Shown in pieces: positions 1 to 8,000 of a DNA stretch of 25,148 bases (its first letter is position 1; each line of letters starts with the position of its first letter). The notes beneath the pieces were generated by a model. The model was not told where the DNA came from and made no database searches. It saw only the letters and a list, made by a program, of their open reading frames with translations. The stretch covers positions 1 through 25,148 of the forward strand of contig CAJPJR010000029.1 of NCBI GenBank assembly GCA_905369775.1. Reading direction: 5' to 3'. The DNA comes from Prevotellaceae bacterium UBA1746. GTDB lineage: Bacteria; Bacteroidota; Bacteroidia; Bacteroidales; Bacteroidaceae. The translations under genes and the position numbers were made by a program.

Positions 1-74
1 AGGGTATCCCCCTCACTTTGTAACTCTGTATAGCCTTGACTCCAGGCTCTAAATGTAACTTTCATGTGTCTCTA

Positions 75-437
75 CTAATTATATATTTTCCCATTCACGT
101 CACGAATGATGATATCATTCTTCTTCGCGTATTCTAATACGTTTGGTGGTATGTCCGCTTTCTTCTGTACAGGTACCTCAAGAATCATCTGTCCACGCAG
201 AACATTGTCTCCGTTAAGCTCAAAGATTTCATTATTTGCCCCTGTATTATTAGAAGGAACATCGGCAATGATTGAGCCGGGAGCATACTTCTCCTCTAGC
301 TCCTTGAGGTAACGAATAGCTGTCTCTTCCGACACCTCACCGAGTTGGGTTTTCTTACGGGAGACTATCTCACCTTTCTGAGGGTCGTATGAGTCCAATC
401 TTACATACTTCTGTTTAGCAGGCGACTCTCCGGCCAC
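75..437 (-). CDS. Conserved-looking C-terminal tail, probably the frameshifted 3' part of the lipoprotein gene at 461-700
   Basis: The open frame reads back to about position 478, but its only start is a GTG at 435-437 with no convincing leader. It therefore looks like the continuation of the lipoprotein gene just upstream, one frame over. The 120-residue product is soluble and charged. It begins with a Lys-rich linker, followed by an ordered-looking domain containing VRLDSYDPQKGEIVSRK, then LRGQMILEVPVQ, and ending in IIIRDVNGKIYN. I see no signal peptide or membrane segment. The compact C-terminal layout is reminiscent of toxin cargo domains at the ends of bacterial polymorphic toxins, but that is only a resemblance and I do not recognise the family. 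The stop is at 75-77. Alternatives are a recombination scar, or an independent gene starting at the GTG. Confidence 0.5.
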   Translation of the reverse strand: MAGESPAKQKYVRLDSYDPQKGEIVSRKKTQLGEVSEETAIRYLKELEEKYAPGSIIADVPSNNTGANNEIFELNGDNVLRGQMILEVPVQKKADIPPNVLEYAKKNDIIIRDVNGKIYN

Positions 438-460
438 CTTTTTCTCTTTCTTCGGCGCTT

Positions 461-700
461 CTAAATAAACCTCATTGAAACGGCAGAACCCTCATTAATA
501 ACTTGGCTCTCCCCCTCAAAGGTCCACTCATACTCATCCGCACCATAGCTATCATTCTGTAGCTTAATGATAACAGGTGCGGTCTTATCCTCCGCCACCT
601 CAATAGAGAAGGAAGAGGATATGGGAATAGCGTTCTCCTTAAGACAAGAGGAGAAGAGTATTATCAAGAGACCTGCTATTATAATACTTCTATATTTCAT
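461..700 (-). CDS. Small PKD-like lipoprotein, reading frame broken at its 3' end
   Basis: I chose the ATG at 698-700 over the in-frame TTG at 704-706. It gives a typical lipoprotein signal: Lys/Arg N-terminus, hydrophobic stretch 6-16, and lipobox FSSC with the acylated Cys at residue 19, so the product should be membrane-anchored and probably surface or periplasmic. The segment with YGADEYEWTFEG matches the core of a PKD (Ig-like) fold as seen in many Bacteroidota lipoproteins. The frame then stops at TAG 461-463, too early to finish a PKD domain. One extra T in the TTT run (plus-strand AAA at 478-480), or a -1 shift there, would read straight on into the 75-437 frame. The ATG overlaps the end of the upstream gene by 11 bases, suggesting translational coupling. 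Confidence 0.55.
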   Translation of the reverse strand: MKYRSIIIAGLLIILFSSCLKENAIPISSSFSIEVAEDKTAPVIIKLQNDSYGADEYEWTFEGESQVINEGSAVSMRFI

Positions 701-1280
701 TATCAACGATTTTAAGCTCTTTCATCTTTAGTCTATAAAGACTTTTCGCGTTCTTACAATCCTCACTATACATTTCAGATTTTGCAGTGTCTACAAGCAT
801 ACGAATCCCCCAACCAGAATCATAGATAAAGACAATATAGCAGACGCTTCCATCTGTACGTCTGTAGTAGCTTATTTGACCTAATCTATCTTCATAGTGA
901 TTTCTCCAATCCATTGTATTATCCCAATGGCTATATACAGGATTATATTGCCCACCCTCTTTAAAGTCCAAAGTCAAATACTTGGTTTTTCTATAAAAAT
1001 AGATCATATAGAACTCATATCGCTCCAAAGAATCCAGACACACATTCTTCCAAAAATACCTCTCTAAGCATTGCCTGATATTTTGTTCCAGATACGGAGC
1101 ATTATCAACCAACACTGTGTGGCATACTGATTTCGTTCCTGAATCCGAGACTGTTGTATCAGCCTCCAAAACTTCACACCTTATTGGTGCAACAACAATA
1201 TCTCTTCTAAAGTGAAAGATTACGCCCATCACAATGAAACAGAGAAATGCCAGTCCAATAAAAATCTTCTTATGTCGCAT
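690..1280 (-). CDS. Hypothetical membrane-anchored protein, 196 aa
   Basis: The protein has one N-terminal hydrophobic segment (about residues 7-23) preceded by basic residues, so it is either anchored in the inner membrane or exported with an uncleaved signal. The rest (about 170 residues) is predicted extracytoplasmic. It is rich in Tyr, Trp and Asp and contains five Cys, one of them at residue 14 inside the hydrophobic segment, leaving four outside the membrane. I do not recognise the family. The gene is AT-rich, starts with ATG, and overlaps the next lipoprotein gene by 11 bases. Its position just before a lipoprotein carrying a toxin-like tail would fit a small cell-surface interaction cassette, but the sequence shows no motif proving this. 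Confidence 0.6.
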   Translation of the reverse strand: MRHKKIFIGLAFLCFIVMGVIFHFRRDIVVAPIRCEVLEADTTVSDSGTKSVCHTVLVDNAPYLEQNIRQCLERYFWKNVCLDSLERYEFYMIYFYRKTKYLTLDFKEGGQYNPVYSHWDNTMDWRNHYEDRLGQISYYRRTDGSVCYIVFIYDSGWGIRMLVDTAKSEMYSEDCKNAKSLYRLKMKELKIVDNEI

Positions 1281-1295
1281 TATATGTCACTTTAA

Positions 1296-1604
1296 TTAAC
1301 CTTGTATTATAATTTCTTTCGACATCATTGCCACAAAGGGATTATATCCCCTCATGTATTGCAAGATAAACCAAGCGCAGAACCCATCTGCTGCTTCTTG
1401 TAAAATTAGGTCTGTCTTTCCATAACTTGTCATTGCGTTTAGTGTTTCATTACGAGGTCTTTTGACTTGGCTGAGGATTTCTAGCAACACAGGACATTTT
1501 CCTAATACCATCTCCAGAACGTGCGTAAGCTCGAAAGTTCTTATATCTGTTCTGTGGCAAAAAAGCGAATCAAACAAAGAACAATGAAGCTTACAACGGA
1601 ACAA
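1296..1604 (-). CDS. Hypothetical protein, 102 aa, probably 5'-truncated
   Basis: The stop TAA at 1296-1298 lies 15 bases before the 690-1280 gene on the same strand, so the two may be cotranscribed. The only early start is a TTG at 1602-1604, and the frame is closed upstream by a stop at 1647. The first 18 or so residues are Cys/Phe/Leu-rich and look non-native. From about residue 19 onward (RTDIRTFELTHVLEMVLG) the sequence looks like a real folded protein, ending in an aromatic-rich stretch (DGFCAWFILQYMRGYNPF). I read this as the 3' part of a gene whose 5' end was lost near 1550-1610. The next recognisable structure in the flank is the repeat-rich element beginning near 1774. No family was recognised. 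Confidence 0.4.
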   Translation of the reverse strand: MFRCKLHCSLFDSLFCHRTDIRTFELTHVLEMVLGKCPVLLEILSQVKRPRNETLNAMTSYGKTDLILQEAADGFCAWFILQYMRGYNPFVAMMSKEIIIQG

Positions 1605-1773
1605 AGATCGGAAATTATTTCTGAAATGCTTCGAGTGAGGCAGGTTTTAATGAGTTGATGCGCGTATTTAGGAATGGATTTTCCTAGCAGGAGCGCCTGT
1701 AGAGTCAACCGACAAGTACAGATCTTCTCATTTCCGCTTTGAGCTGCCCGCGCGTGCATCCAGTGCGAGTCCT

Positions 1774-2120
1774 CGCGCGCGCGTCAGGCGGTTTTCGTTT
1801 TTTGCCTTCACCTCTTCACCCGCAGGGCGCAACTCATTTGTGCACAGCGCAATAAGGGTGAAGGCTTTTGTCCTTCGACCTTCACGCTTCGCTTCACTCG
1901 CGAGCGAGAAAGCGCAATGTTACCTCTCTTGCTTCTCGACATGCATAAATGCAGACCTCAAATTACATATTCGCGTGAAGGGGCCGGTGAAGATCTGGGT
2001 GAAGGGGAAAGGCCCTTTTTGCGAAAAACCTTCACCCCTAATTCATTGACCTATTGCAAGATGTAAAGAGTGGGTGAAGAGGTGAAGGTGAAAAACGAAA
2101 AGCAGCTGATATGCGCGCGT
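1774..2120. repeat. Inverted-repeat element, MITE-like, with internal GTGAAGG/CCTTCAC units
   Basis: The 26 bases at 1796-1821 are an almost perfect reverse complement of 2072-2097 (two mismatches near the outer end). A looser match continues outward through TTTTCG and a GC-alternating stretch to about 1774 and 2120. Inside are seven exact copies of one 7-mer: GTGAAGG at 1858, 1975, 1999 and 2082, and CCTTCAC at 1805, 1879 and 2029. They pair as nested hairpins: 1858 with 1879, 1999 with 2029 (extended to GGGTGAAGG/CCTTCACCC), and 1805 with 2082. No open frame fits a transposase. A non-autonomous mobile element is the likeliest reading. A structured RNA is the alternative. No clear target duplication was seen. 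Confidence 0.6.
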
Positions 2121-2183
2121 ACGCGTGAGGAGAAAACGAGCGAGGGCGGTGCGTTACGTAGACGATCGATGTATAAAATTCCG

Positions 2184-2240
2184 CACTCCAATCTTCTCAA
2201 GAAAGATACGCGATCGACGAAAAAAGATGGAGTGTTTTTT
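2184..2240 (+). terminator. Possible rho-independent terminator with a long loop
   Basis: CACTCC-A-ATCTT (2184-2195) pairs with AAGATGGAGTG (2224-2234), with one bulged A, and is followed directly by six T. The loop of about 28 bases is long, and no gene or promoter was identified upstream on this strand, so this may be chance or the end of an unrecognised small transcript. Confidence 0.35.
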
Positions 2241-2302
2241 GCGTTTCCCTCCTTGTTTTGTCTGTGCCGAGTGGATGCCGTGCGAAATAATCCCGACGAA
2301 CG

Positions 2303-2333
2303 TTGCACATCCCCGACGAAATGCTTATTTTTG
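2303..2333 (+). promoter_or_regulatory. Bacteroidota-type promoter flanked by a CCCGACGAA direct repeat
   Basis: TTG at 2303-2305, then 20 bases, then TATTTTTG at 2326-2333, matching the Bacteroidota TAnnTTTG pattern. The 9-mer CCCGACGAA occurs at 2292-2300 and again at 2312-2320, exactly 20 bases apart and straddling the -33 element, a natural arrangement for a dimeric regulator site. The first plausible gene downstream starts at 2781, which would leave a leader of about 440 bases. Confidence 0.5.
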
Positions 2334-2780
2334 TAGTTCTTGCATCAAATACGATTGATCAGCCGCAGAACTTCTCCCCCCTTGCACGCTGACTATGTAG
2401 TCGAGGAAATGCGTTTCACCCCAGCACGTACACGACCTGCCCAAGGGCAACGCGCACACCGCGTCCCACCCCACCCTCGTGGCGAATTGCGGTGATGCGC
2501 TGAGCGGCGAGTGCACAAAGGTGCGGATCACGGAGTGCCGGGTCTCAACACTCCACGACGAAAAGAGCCTCATCTCGATTCCCACTCCGCGGGGCGCGAC
2601 CACGATCGGCAGCACAACAGGCCCAACCGGCCTGCTTGGCCACCGCTTCGCGACCATGAGACACCGCGCATCGTGCGTCCACTGACGCAGAACTCAATCT
2701 CTAAAAAACAACCCCGACTTCCGGACACACGCCCCACCGGCGCGCGGTGTACCGCGAACCGACTTTTTCATTTCTCACCC

Positions 2781-3566
2781 ATGAATCGATCTTTACTCCT
2801 CCTCTTCCTCCTCCTTTTGGCCCCCGTGCGGGTCGGCGCGCAGATGCTGTTTTCGGAAAACATGACGATGAGCATCGACAGCGCGAAGACGCTGCAAGGC
2901 ACGATCACCCCTTCGCTCAATTTCCAAACGGAAAAGGAAAATGTGCTGACCTTTAAGAACAGCGCCAACATCAACCTCCTGATTCATCGCGATCGCGTGG
3001 TGAACCTGCTCAACAAATTCGAGTTCTCTTCATACGGCAAGGAGGTAACACTAAGCGGCGGCTACATCCATGGGGAATATCGCTATCTGCTGGACCGCGC
3101 TTTCGAAGTGTATCCGTACGCCGAATCGCAATGGGCGGGAAGTCGCGGCATGGCTTTCAAATTCTCGTCGGGACTGCAGTCGCGCTATCGTTTGGTGCAC
3201 AGTCCGTCGACCCTGGTCTTCGCAGCCGCAGGCTTGTTCTACGAATACGAGGAATGGGAACGCGCGACGCCGACGCCTCACGGGGTGAAAAATGCATACA
3301 GCCACCGGATCAAGAATCACCTCTCGGTGAGTGTGAACAGCAAACTGGGCCAGAACTGGGAACTCACGGCCACGGCCATCCACCAGGCAACACCGGACAC
3401 GTATTTCAGTAAGGCCCGTTTCGGTGCGGCAGTGGATCTCAAATATCGTATCACGTCTGCCATCGGTCTGCGCGGGACCTATCGGCTGATCTACGACACG
3501 GCGCCCATTGTGGAGGTGCGAAAAAACTACACGTTGGTCGATGCCGGTCTGGACATCACATTCTAA
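2781..3566 (+). CDS. DUF481-like outer-membrane beta-barrel protein, 261 aa
   Basis: The ATG at 2781 gives a classic signal peptide: Asn-Arg, a run of Leu/Phe at 5-13, and likely cleavage in VGA|Q around residue 20, a frequent Bacteroidota site. The frame is open further upstream (to 2511), but that part is composition-biased and would bury the signal, so it was excluded. The mature protein is full of alternating-hydrophobic strands (for example KNSANINLLIHRDRVVNLLN and TATAIHQATPDTYF) and ends in a C-terminal Phe, as outer-membrane barrels do. Length and pattern fit the DUF481 family (YdiY-like salt-induced outer-membrane proteins), whose molecular role is poorly known. It has its own terminator at 3568-3610, so it is probably not part of the efflux operon that follows. 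Confidence 0.7.
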   Translation: MNRSLLLLFLLLLAPVRVGAQMLFSENMTMSIDSAKTLQGTITPSLNFQTEKENVLTFKNSANINLLIHRDRVVNLLNKFEFSSYGKEVTLSGGYIHGEYRYLLDRAFEVYPYAESQWAGSRGMAFKFSSGLQSRYRLVHSPSTLVFAAAGLFYEYEEWERATPTPHGVKNAYSHRIKNHLSVSVNSKLGQNWELTATAIHQATPDTYFSKARFGAAVDLKYRITSAIGLRGTYRLIYDTAPIVEVRKNYTLVDAGLDITF

Positions 3567-3567
3567 G

Positions 3568-3610
3568 AAAACAGGTGCGAGTCAGCGTTTGCTGATGCGC
3601 ACCTGTTTTT
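3568..3610 (+). terminator. Rho-independent terminator of the outer-membrane protein gene
   Basis: The perfect 12-bp stem AAAACAGGTGCG (3568-3579) with CGCACCTGTTTT (3598-3609) contains an inner TCAGC/GCTGA stem and ends in a T run. It begins two bases after the stop codon. The A tract on the other side means it could also work in the minus direction. Confidence 0.85.
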
Positions 3611-3969
3611 TGTGCGCGCCCGAGACGCGCCATCGCTTTTTCCGCCGATTTGTCAAATGGACACGACATGCAGCCCTCGAAGGCGGAAACATTGTGTCGG
3701 CACAGCGAAAAAACAGGGGGTGCGACTTGTTCGGTTGACAGAAAATGGTACTTTTGCGCGCATTCCGCCTCCCTTTCGTGTCCCTCCGATACGAAAAAGA
3801 GCGGGCGAAGGCGAGAGCTATCGGGCGCTTGCGAAGCGACGCTTGCTCTTGCGGTCAAGAGAAGAAAAGAACTCAACAAAAAGAATAGCACCGACGGCCT
3901 GCGGGCGGCCGGAAAATAGAGAACGACCAATGGCTTCTGCGGAGGCCACGTCCAAAACAAAGACTAAGT
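3611..3969 (+). other. Intergenic region and leader of the efflux operon
   Basis: No credible gene is present. Positions 3727-3756 hold a promoter. The rest of the stretch to 3970 would be a leader of about 200 bases with small GC-rich hairpins (for example GCCTGCGGGCGGC around 3897). A plus-strand open frame crossing this region into the adaptor gene is basic and low in complexity and was judged spurious. No regulator gene or obvious palindromic operator was found. Confidence 0.5.
3727..3756 (+). promoter_or_regulatory. Promoter of the RND efflux operon
   Basis: TTG at 3727-3729, 19 bases, then TACTTTTG at 3749-3756, a full match to the Bacteroidota TAnnTTTG element. It is the only such site between the terminator at 3610 and the adaptor gene at 3970. 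Confidence 0.65.
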
Positions 3970-5049
3970 ATGAAGAATGTAATTCGGTTGACTTGTCTCG
4001 CGGTATCCTTACTCCTGTGTGCATGTCAGGCCAAGAAAGAAGCAGAAGTGGTGCCGGTTTATACAGCAACGACCCCGCTGGTGCAGGACATTGCGCTGCC
4101 GCGCTCGTACGTGGCGAACATCGCCTCGCTGCGAAATGTGGAAATTCGCTCTCAACAAGCGGGCGTGCTACAGCAGGTGTATGTCAACGAGGGGCAGTAT
4201 GTGAAAGCCGGCCAGCCCCTCTTCCGTATTGCGATTTTCGGTGCGAACGAAGAGGTGACAAAAGCCAAGGCCGCCGCCGAGCAAGCGCGAATCGACCTGC
4301 AGAACGTGGAAAAGCTGGCAGAAAGCAAGGTGGTGTCGAACAATGCGAGACGCATGGCTGCGGCAAAACTGAAGGGAGCAGAGGCCGACTATCGGTTGGC
4401 CGTGATGCGTAAACGGCTCTCGCTCATTCGTGCGCCCTTCTCCGGTATTTTGGGTCGCATCCCCAACAAGCAGGGGAGTCTGATCGAAGAAAACAATTTG
4501 CTGACCAGCCTGTCGGACAACGCGAAGGTGCTGGTCTATTTCAACATTTCAGAAACAGACTATTTGGACTTCCGGCTGCATCCGGAACGCTATGCCCAGA
4601 ATCCCCTACAATTGGTATTGGCCAACGGCGAGGTGTTTCCGGCACGCGGCAAGATCTTAGACCTCGGCGGCCAGTTCGACAGTTCGACGGGGACAATCGC
4701 CATTCGCGCGAGCTTCGACAATCCCCATTCCCTCTTGCGCAACGGAGAGACGGGTACCGTGAAGCTCTTTGTAGAGAAAAAGCAAGCCATGCTGATCCCG
4801 CAGGAAGCGGTGTATGAGCTGCAAGACCAGAAATACGTCTTTGTGGTGGATCGCAACAACGTGGTGCATCAACGCGCCATCAAAATTGATGCGGAATATA
4901 CGGGAGCCTATGTCGTGTCTTCCGGTCTGCAAGTGACCGACCGTTATCTCGTCGACGGCATACAGAAAGTGAACGAAGGAGACAAGGTGCGCGTTTCGCA
5001 GGTGTCGCCCCGTGCCGCCATGAAGTTGAATAAGCTAAACGCAGATTAG
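3970..5049 (+). CDS. RND efflux periplasmic adaptor (membrane fusion protein), lipoprotein, AcrA/MexA type
   Basis: This is the adaptor that bridges the inner-membrane pump and the outer-membrane channel of a tripartite exporter. The signal ends in a lipobox (LCAC, acylated Cys19). The order of parts matches the family: a lipoyl half (SQQAGVLQQVYVNEGQYVKAGQPLF), an alpha-helical hairpin (about residues 90-145, Ala/Lys/Glu-rich), the second lipoyl half (RAPFSGILGRIPNKQGSLI), then a beta-barrel and a membrane-proximal domain (QKYVFVVDRNNVVHQRAIKI). Its 359 residues are slightly short for the family but complete. One base separates its stop from the pump's ATG, so the two are translationally coupled. 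The substrate cannot be told from sequence. Confidence 0.95.
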   Translation: MKNVIRLTCLAVSLLLCACQAKKEAEVVPVYTATTPLVQDIALPRSYVANIASLRNVEIRSQQAGVLQQVYVNEGQYVKAGQPLFRIAIFGANEEVTKAKAAAEQARIDLQNVEKLAESKVVSNNARRMAAAKLKGAEADYRLAVMRKRLSLIRAPFSGILGRIPNKQGSLIEENNLLTSLSDNAKVLVYFNISETDYLDFRLHPERYAQNPLQLVLANGEVFPARGKILDLGGQFDSSTGTIAIRASFDNPHSLLRNGETGTVKLFVEKKQAMLIPQEAVYELQDQKYVFVVDRNNVVHQRAIKIDAEYTGAYVVSSGLQVTDRYLVDGIQKVNEGDKVRVSQVSPRAAMKLNKLNAD

Positions 5050-5050
5050 G

Positions 5051-8000
5051 ATGTTCAAGATCTTTATTCGTCGACCGGTGCTCTCCATTGTCGTCTCGCT
5101 GGTCATCGCCTTTATCGGAATTCTGTCGCTGTTCAACCTTCCCATCACGCAGTTTCCCTCCATTTCGCCTCCTAAGGTGAATGTGATTGCCAACTACCCC
5201 GGCGCCAACAACGAGTTGCTGGTGAAATCGGTCATTATTCCTTTGGAACAGGCCTTGAACGGAGTACCCGGCATGAAATACATCGAAAGTGATGCGGGTA
5301 ACGACGGCGAGGCGGCACTCAATGTGGTTTTCAAGTTGGGCACCGACCCGAACGTCGATGCGGTGAATGTGCAGAACCGCGTTTCGTCGGCCACCAACAA
5401 ATTGCCGCCCGAGGTGATTCGTGAAGGGGTGAAAATTTCGCGTGAGGAACCCAATATCTTGATGTATGTCAATCTGTACAGCGACGATCCGAAGGTGGAT
5501 CAAGGTTTTCTCTACAACTATTTTGACATCAACATTGCGCCGGAGTTGCAGCGCGTCGACGGCGTCGGCGATTTGGACATTCTCGGTACGCGCAACTATG
5601 CGATGCGGGTGTGGTTGCACCCCGACAAAATGGTGGCCTACGGATTGTCGACCGACGACGTGAGCGACGCGCTGGAAGATCAGAACATAGAAGTCTCGCC
5701 GGGTAAGTTGGGCGAGAGCGGCGGTTTGCGCCCGCAGGCCAAAGAGTTCATTCTGAAGTATCCGGGACGCTACACCACAGAGGACGAATACAAAAACATC
5801 ATTATCAAGAGTAATAATGGTGGGAATGTGGTGCGTTTGAAAGACATTGCCGATGTGCACTTAGGCAGTGAGGTCTATGATATCTATTCGACCTTCAATG
5901 GGCGGCCCTCTGCTGCTGTCACGCTGAAACAGGCTTATGGTAGTAACGCACGCAACGTGATCATGCATGTGAAAGAGACCATGGCACGTTTGCAAAAGGA
6001 CATGCCTAAGGGCATGCACTACGAAGTGAGCTACGACGTGAGCCGATTCCTCGATGCAAGTATCGAGAAAGTGATCCACACGCTGATCGAAGCGTTTGTT
6101 TTGGTGGGCATTGTGGTGTTTATCTTCCTCGGCGACTGGCGTGCAGCTGTCATCCCCATTTTGGCCATCCCCATTTCGTTGTTGGGTAGCTTCATCGCGA
6201 TGCTGGTGTTCAACATCACGCTCAACATGATCTCGCTCTTTGCCTTGGTCATGGCGATCGGTATCGTGGTGGACGATGCGATTGTGGTGATTGAGGCGGT
6301 AAATGTAGAAATTTCACGCAATAAGCTTTCGCCGGTCGAGGCCACCGAGAAGGCCATGAAGGAAATCAGTGGGGCGATCATTGCCATTTCGCTGGTAATG
6401 GCGTCGGTGTTCATCCCCGTGGCCTTTATGGGCGGTCCGGAAGGCATGTTCTATCGTCAGTTCTCCATCACAATGGCCTCGAGCATTCTCTTCTCGGGTT
6501 TTGTGGCCCTGACCTTGACTCCGACACTGTGTGCGCTCATCCTCACCAAAGAACAGGAGCACCATGTGCAGCTCGGTTTCGTGGGGCGTGCCCTGCAGCG
6601 TTTCAACGCCAAGTTCGACTCCGGCAGTCGGAGATACGAACGACTCGTTCGGCGAACGGTGCGCAACAAGGCATTCACCATGATCTTGACGTTGCTCTTC
6701 TGCGGTTTGGCCTATTGGATCAACATGGGACTCCCGTCGGGCTTCATTCCGCAGGAGGACCAGGGCATGATCTATGCGGTGATCGAAACGCCGCCGGGGG
6801 CCACCATTGAGCGCACGAACGAGGTTGCACAGCAGCTGCTCAAAATCGCAGAAAAGGAAGAAGGCGTCGAAAGTGTGTCTTCGTTGGCCGGTTTCGAAAT
6901 CCTCTCTGAGGGAACGAGTGCCAACTCGGGCAGCTGTTTGATCAATCTAAAGGACTGGAAACACCGAAAACGTACGGCGAAGCAGATTATCGAAGACTTG
7001 GAAAAGAAGTGCGAACGCATCACGCAAGCTAATATCGACTTCTTCGAACCGCCTTCGGTGCCCGGCTACGGTGCGGCCAGTGGATTCGAACTGCGTCTGC
7101 TGGACAAGACCGGCAACAATGACTACCACGAAATGGAGCGTGTGAGCAAGGCGTTTGTTGCGGAAGTGAACAAACGACCGGAGATCGGCAACGCGTTCAC
7201 CTTCTATTCGGCAAGCTATCCCCAATACATGTTGCACGTGGATGACGACAAGGCGCTGCAAAAGGGGGTCAAACCCGGCAAGGCGCTGAACAACCTGTCG
7301 GTCTTGGTGGGTTCGGACTATGAGACCGGATTCATTCGTTTCGGCAAACCCTACAAGGTGATCGTGCAGGCCGCTCCGCAGTATCGCGATTTCCCGGAAC
7401 ATCTGTTAGGGCTTTACAGCAAGAACGAAGACGGGCAAATGGTGCCCTATGCCGACTTCATGTCGCTGAGCAAGACTTACGGTATGAGTGAGATCACGCG
7501 GCACAACCTCTACAACTCCTCGGAAGTGACGGGAGCGCAGGCGCCGGGATATTCCAGCGGACAGGCTTTGCGCGCCATTCAGGAAGTGGCGCAACGCACT
7601 TTGCCCAAGGGCTATGATTATGACTGGGCCGGTATCTCAAAAGACGAAGCGGAACAAGGCAACACTGCGATTGTCATCTTTGTGGTTTGTCTGGTCTTTG
7701 TCTACTTCATTCTGGCCGCTCAATATGAGAACTTCCTTCTCCCGCTGCCTGTGATCGTCTTTTTGCCCGTGGGCATCTGTGGTGCCTTCCTGTTCCTGAA
7801 AGTTTGCGGGCTGGAGAACAACATCTATGCGCAAATCGCGTTGGTGATGCTCATCGGTCTGTTAGGAAAGAACGCTGTGCTCATGGTGGAATACGCCGTT
7901 CAGCGCAAGAATGCGGGAGAACGGATCTCGCAGGCTGCGATCTCTGCAGCGGTGGCTCGTTTCCGCCCGATTCTCATGACGAGCATTGCCTTCATCGCCG

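Larger units (their letters stand above)
1605..2780. other. Long region without a credible gene (about 1.2 kb)
   Basis: Several short open frames exist on both strands, but all have arginine-, serine- or proline-heavy composition typical of chance frames. What can be supported here is an inverted-repeat element (about 1774-2120), a weak terminator-like hairpin (2184-2240), a direct-repeat-flanked promoter (2303-2333), and then a GC-rich stretch of about 440 bases leading to the outer-membrane protein gene. A short plus-strand frame starting at 1584 (MKLTTEQRSEIISEML) looks protein-like but stops after about 25 codons. It may be a gene remnant. The base composition switches from AT-rich to GC-rich across this stretch. 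Confidence 0.6.

Noticed and set aside
478..480. Programmed -1 ribosomal frameshift site
   Set aside because: A -1 slip would join the frames, but there is no classic slippery heptamer and no obvious downstream stimulator, so a mutation, sequencing error or recombination is more likely.
1051..1058. Minus-strand TATTTTTG resembling a promoter -7 element
   Set aside because: It lies inside a gene and has no TTG at the right distance.
1796..2097. CRISPR array
   Set aside because: The repeated unit is only 7 bases, occurs in both orientations and at irregular spacing, and pairs as hairpins. No cas genes are nearby.
2325..2657. Minus-strand 110-codon frame
   Set aside because: Composition is chance-like, there is no promoter or neighbour, and it lies over the leader of the plus-strand gene.
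2511..2780. N-terminal extension of the outer-membrane protein frame
   Set aside because: It is Arg/His/Pro-biased with no homology-like pattern, and it would bury the clear signal peptide starting at 2781.
3612..4412. 266-codon plus-strand frame before and inside the adaptor gene
   Set aside because: It is very basic and low in complexity, and it overlaps the well-supported adaptor gene in another frame.
4880..5860. 326-codon minus-strand frame
   Set aside because: It is antisense to the adaptor and RND pump genes, His/Arg/Val-rich, with no recognisable domain.
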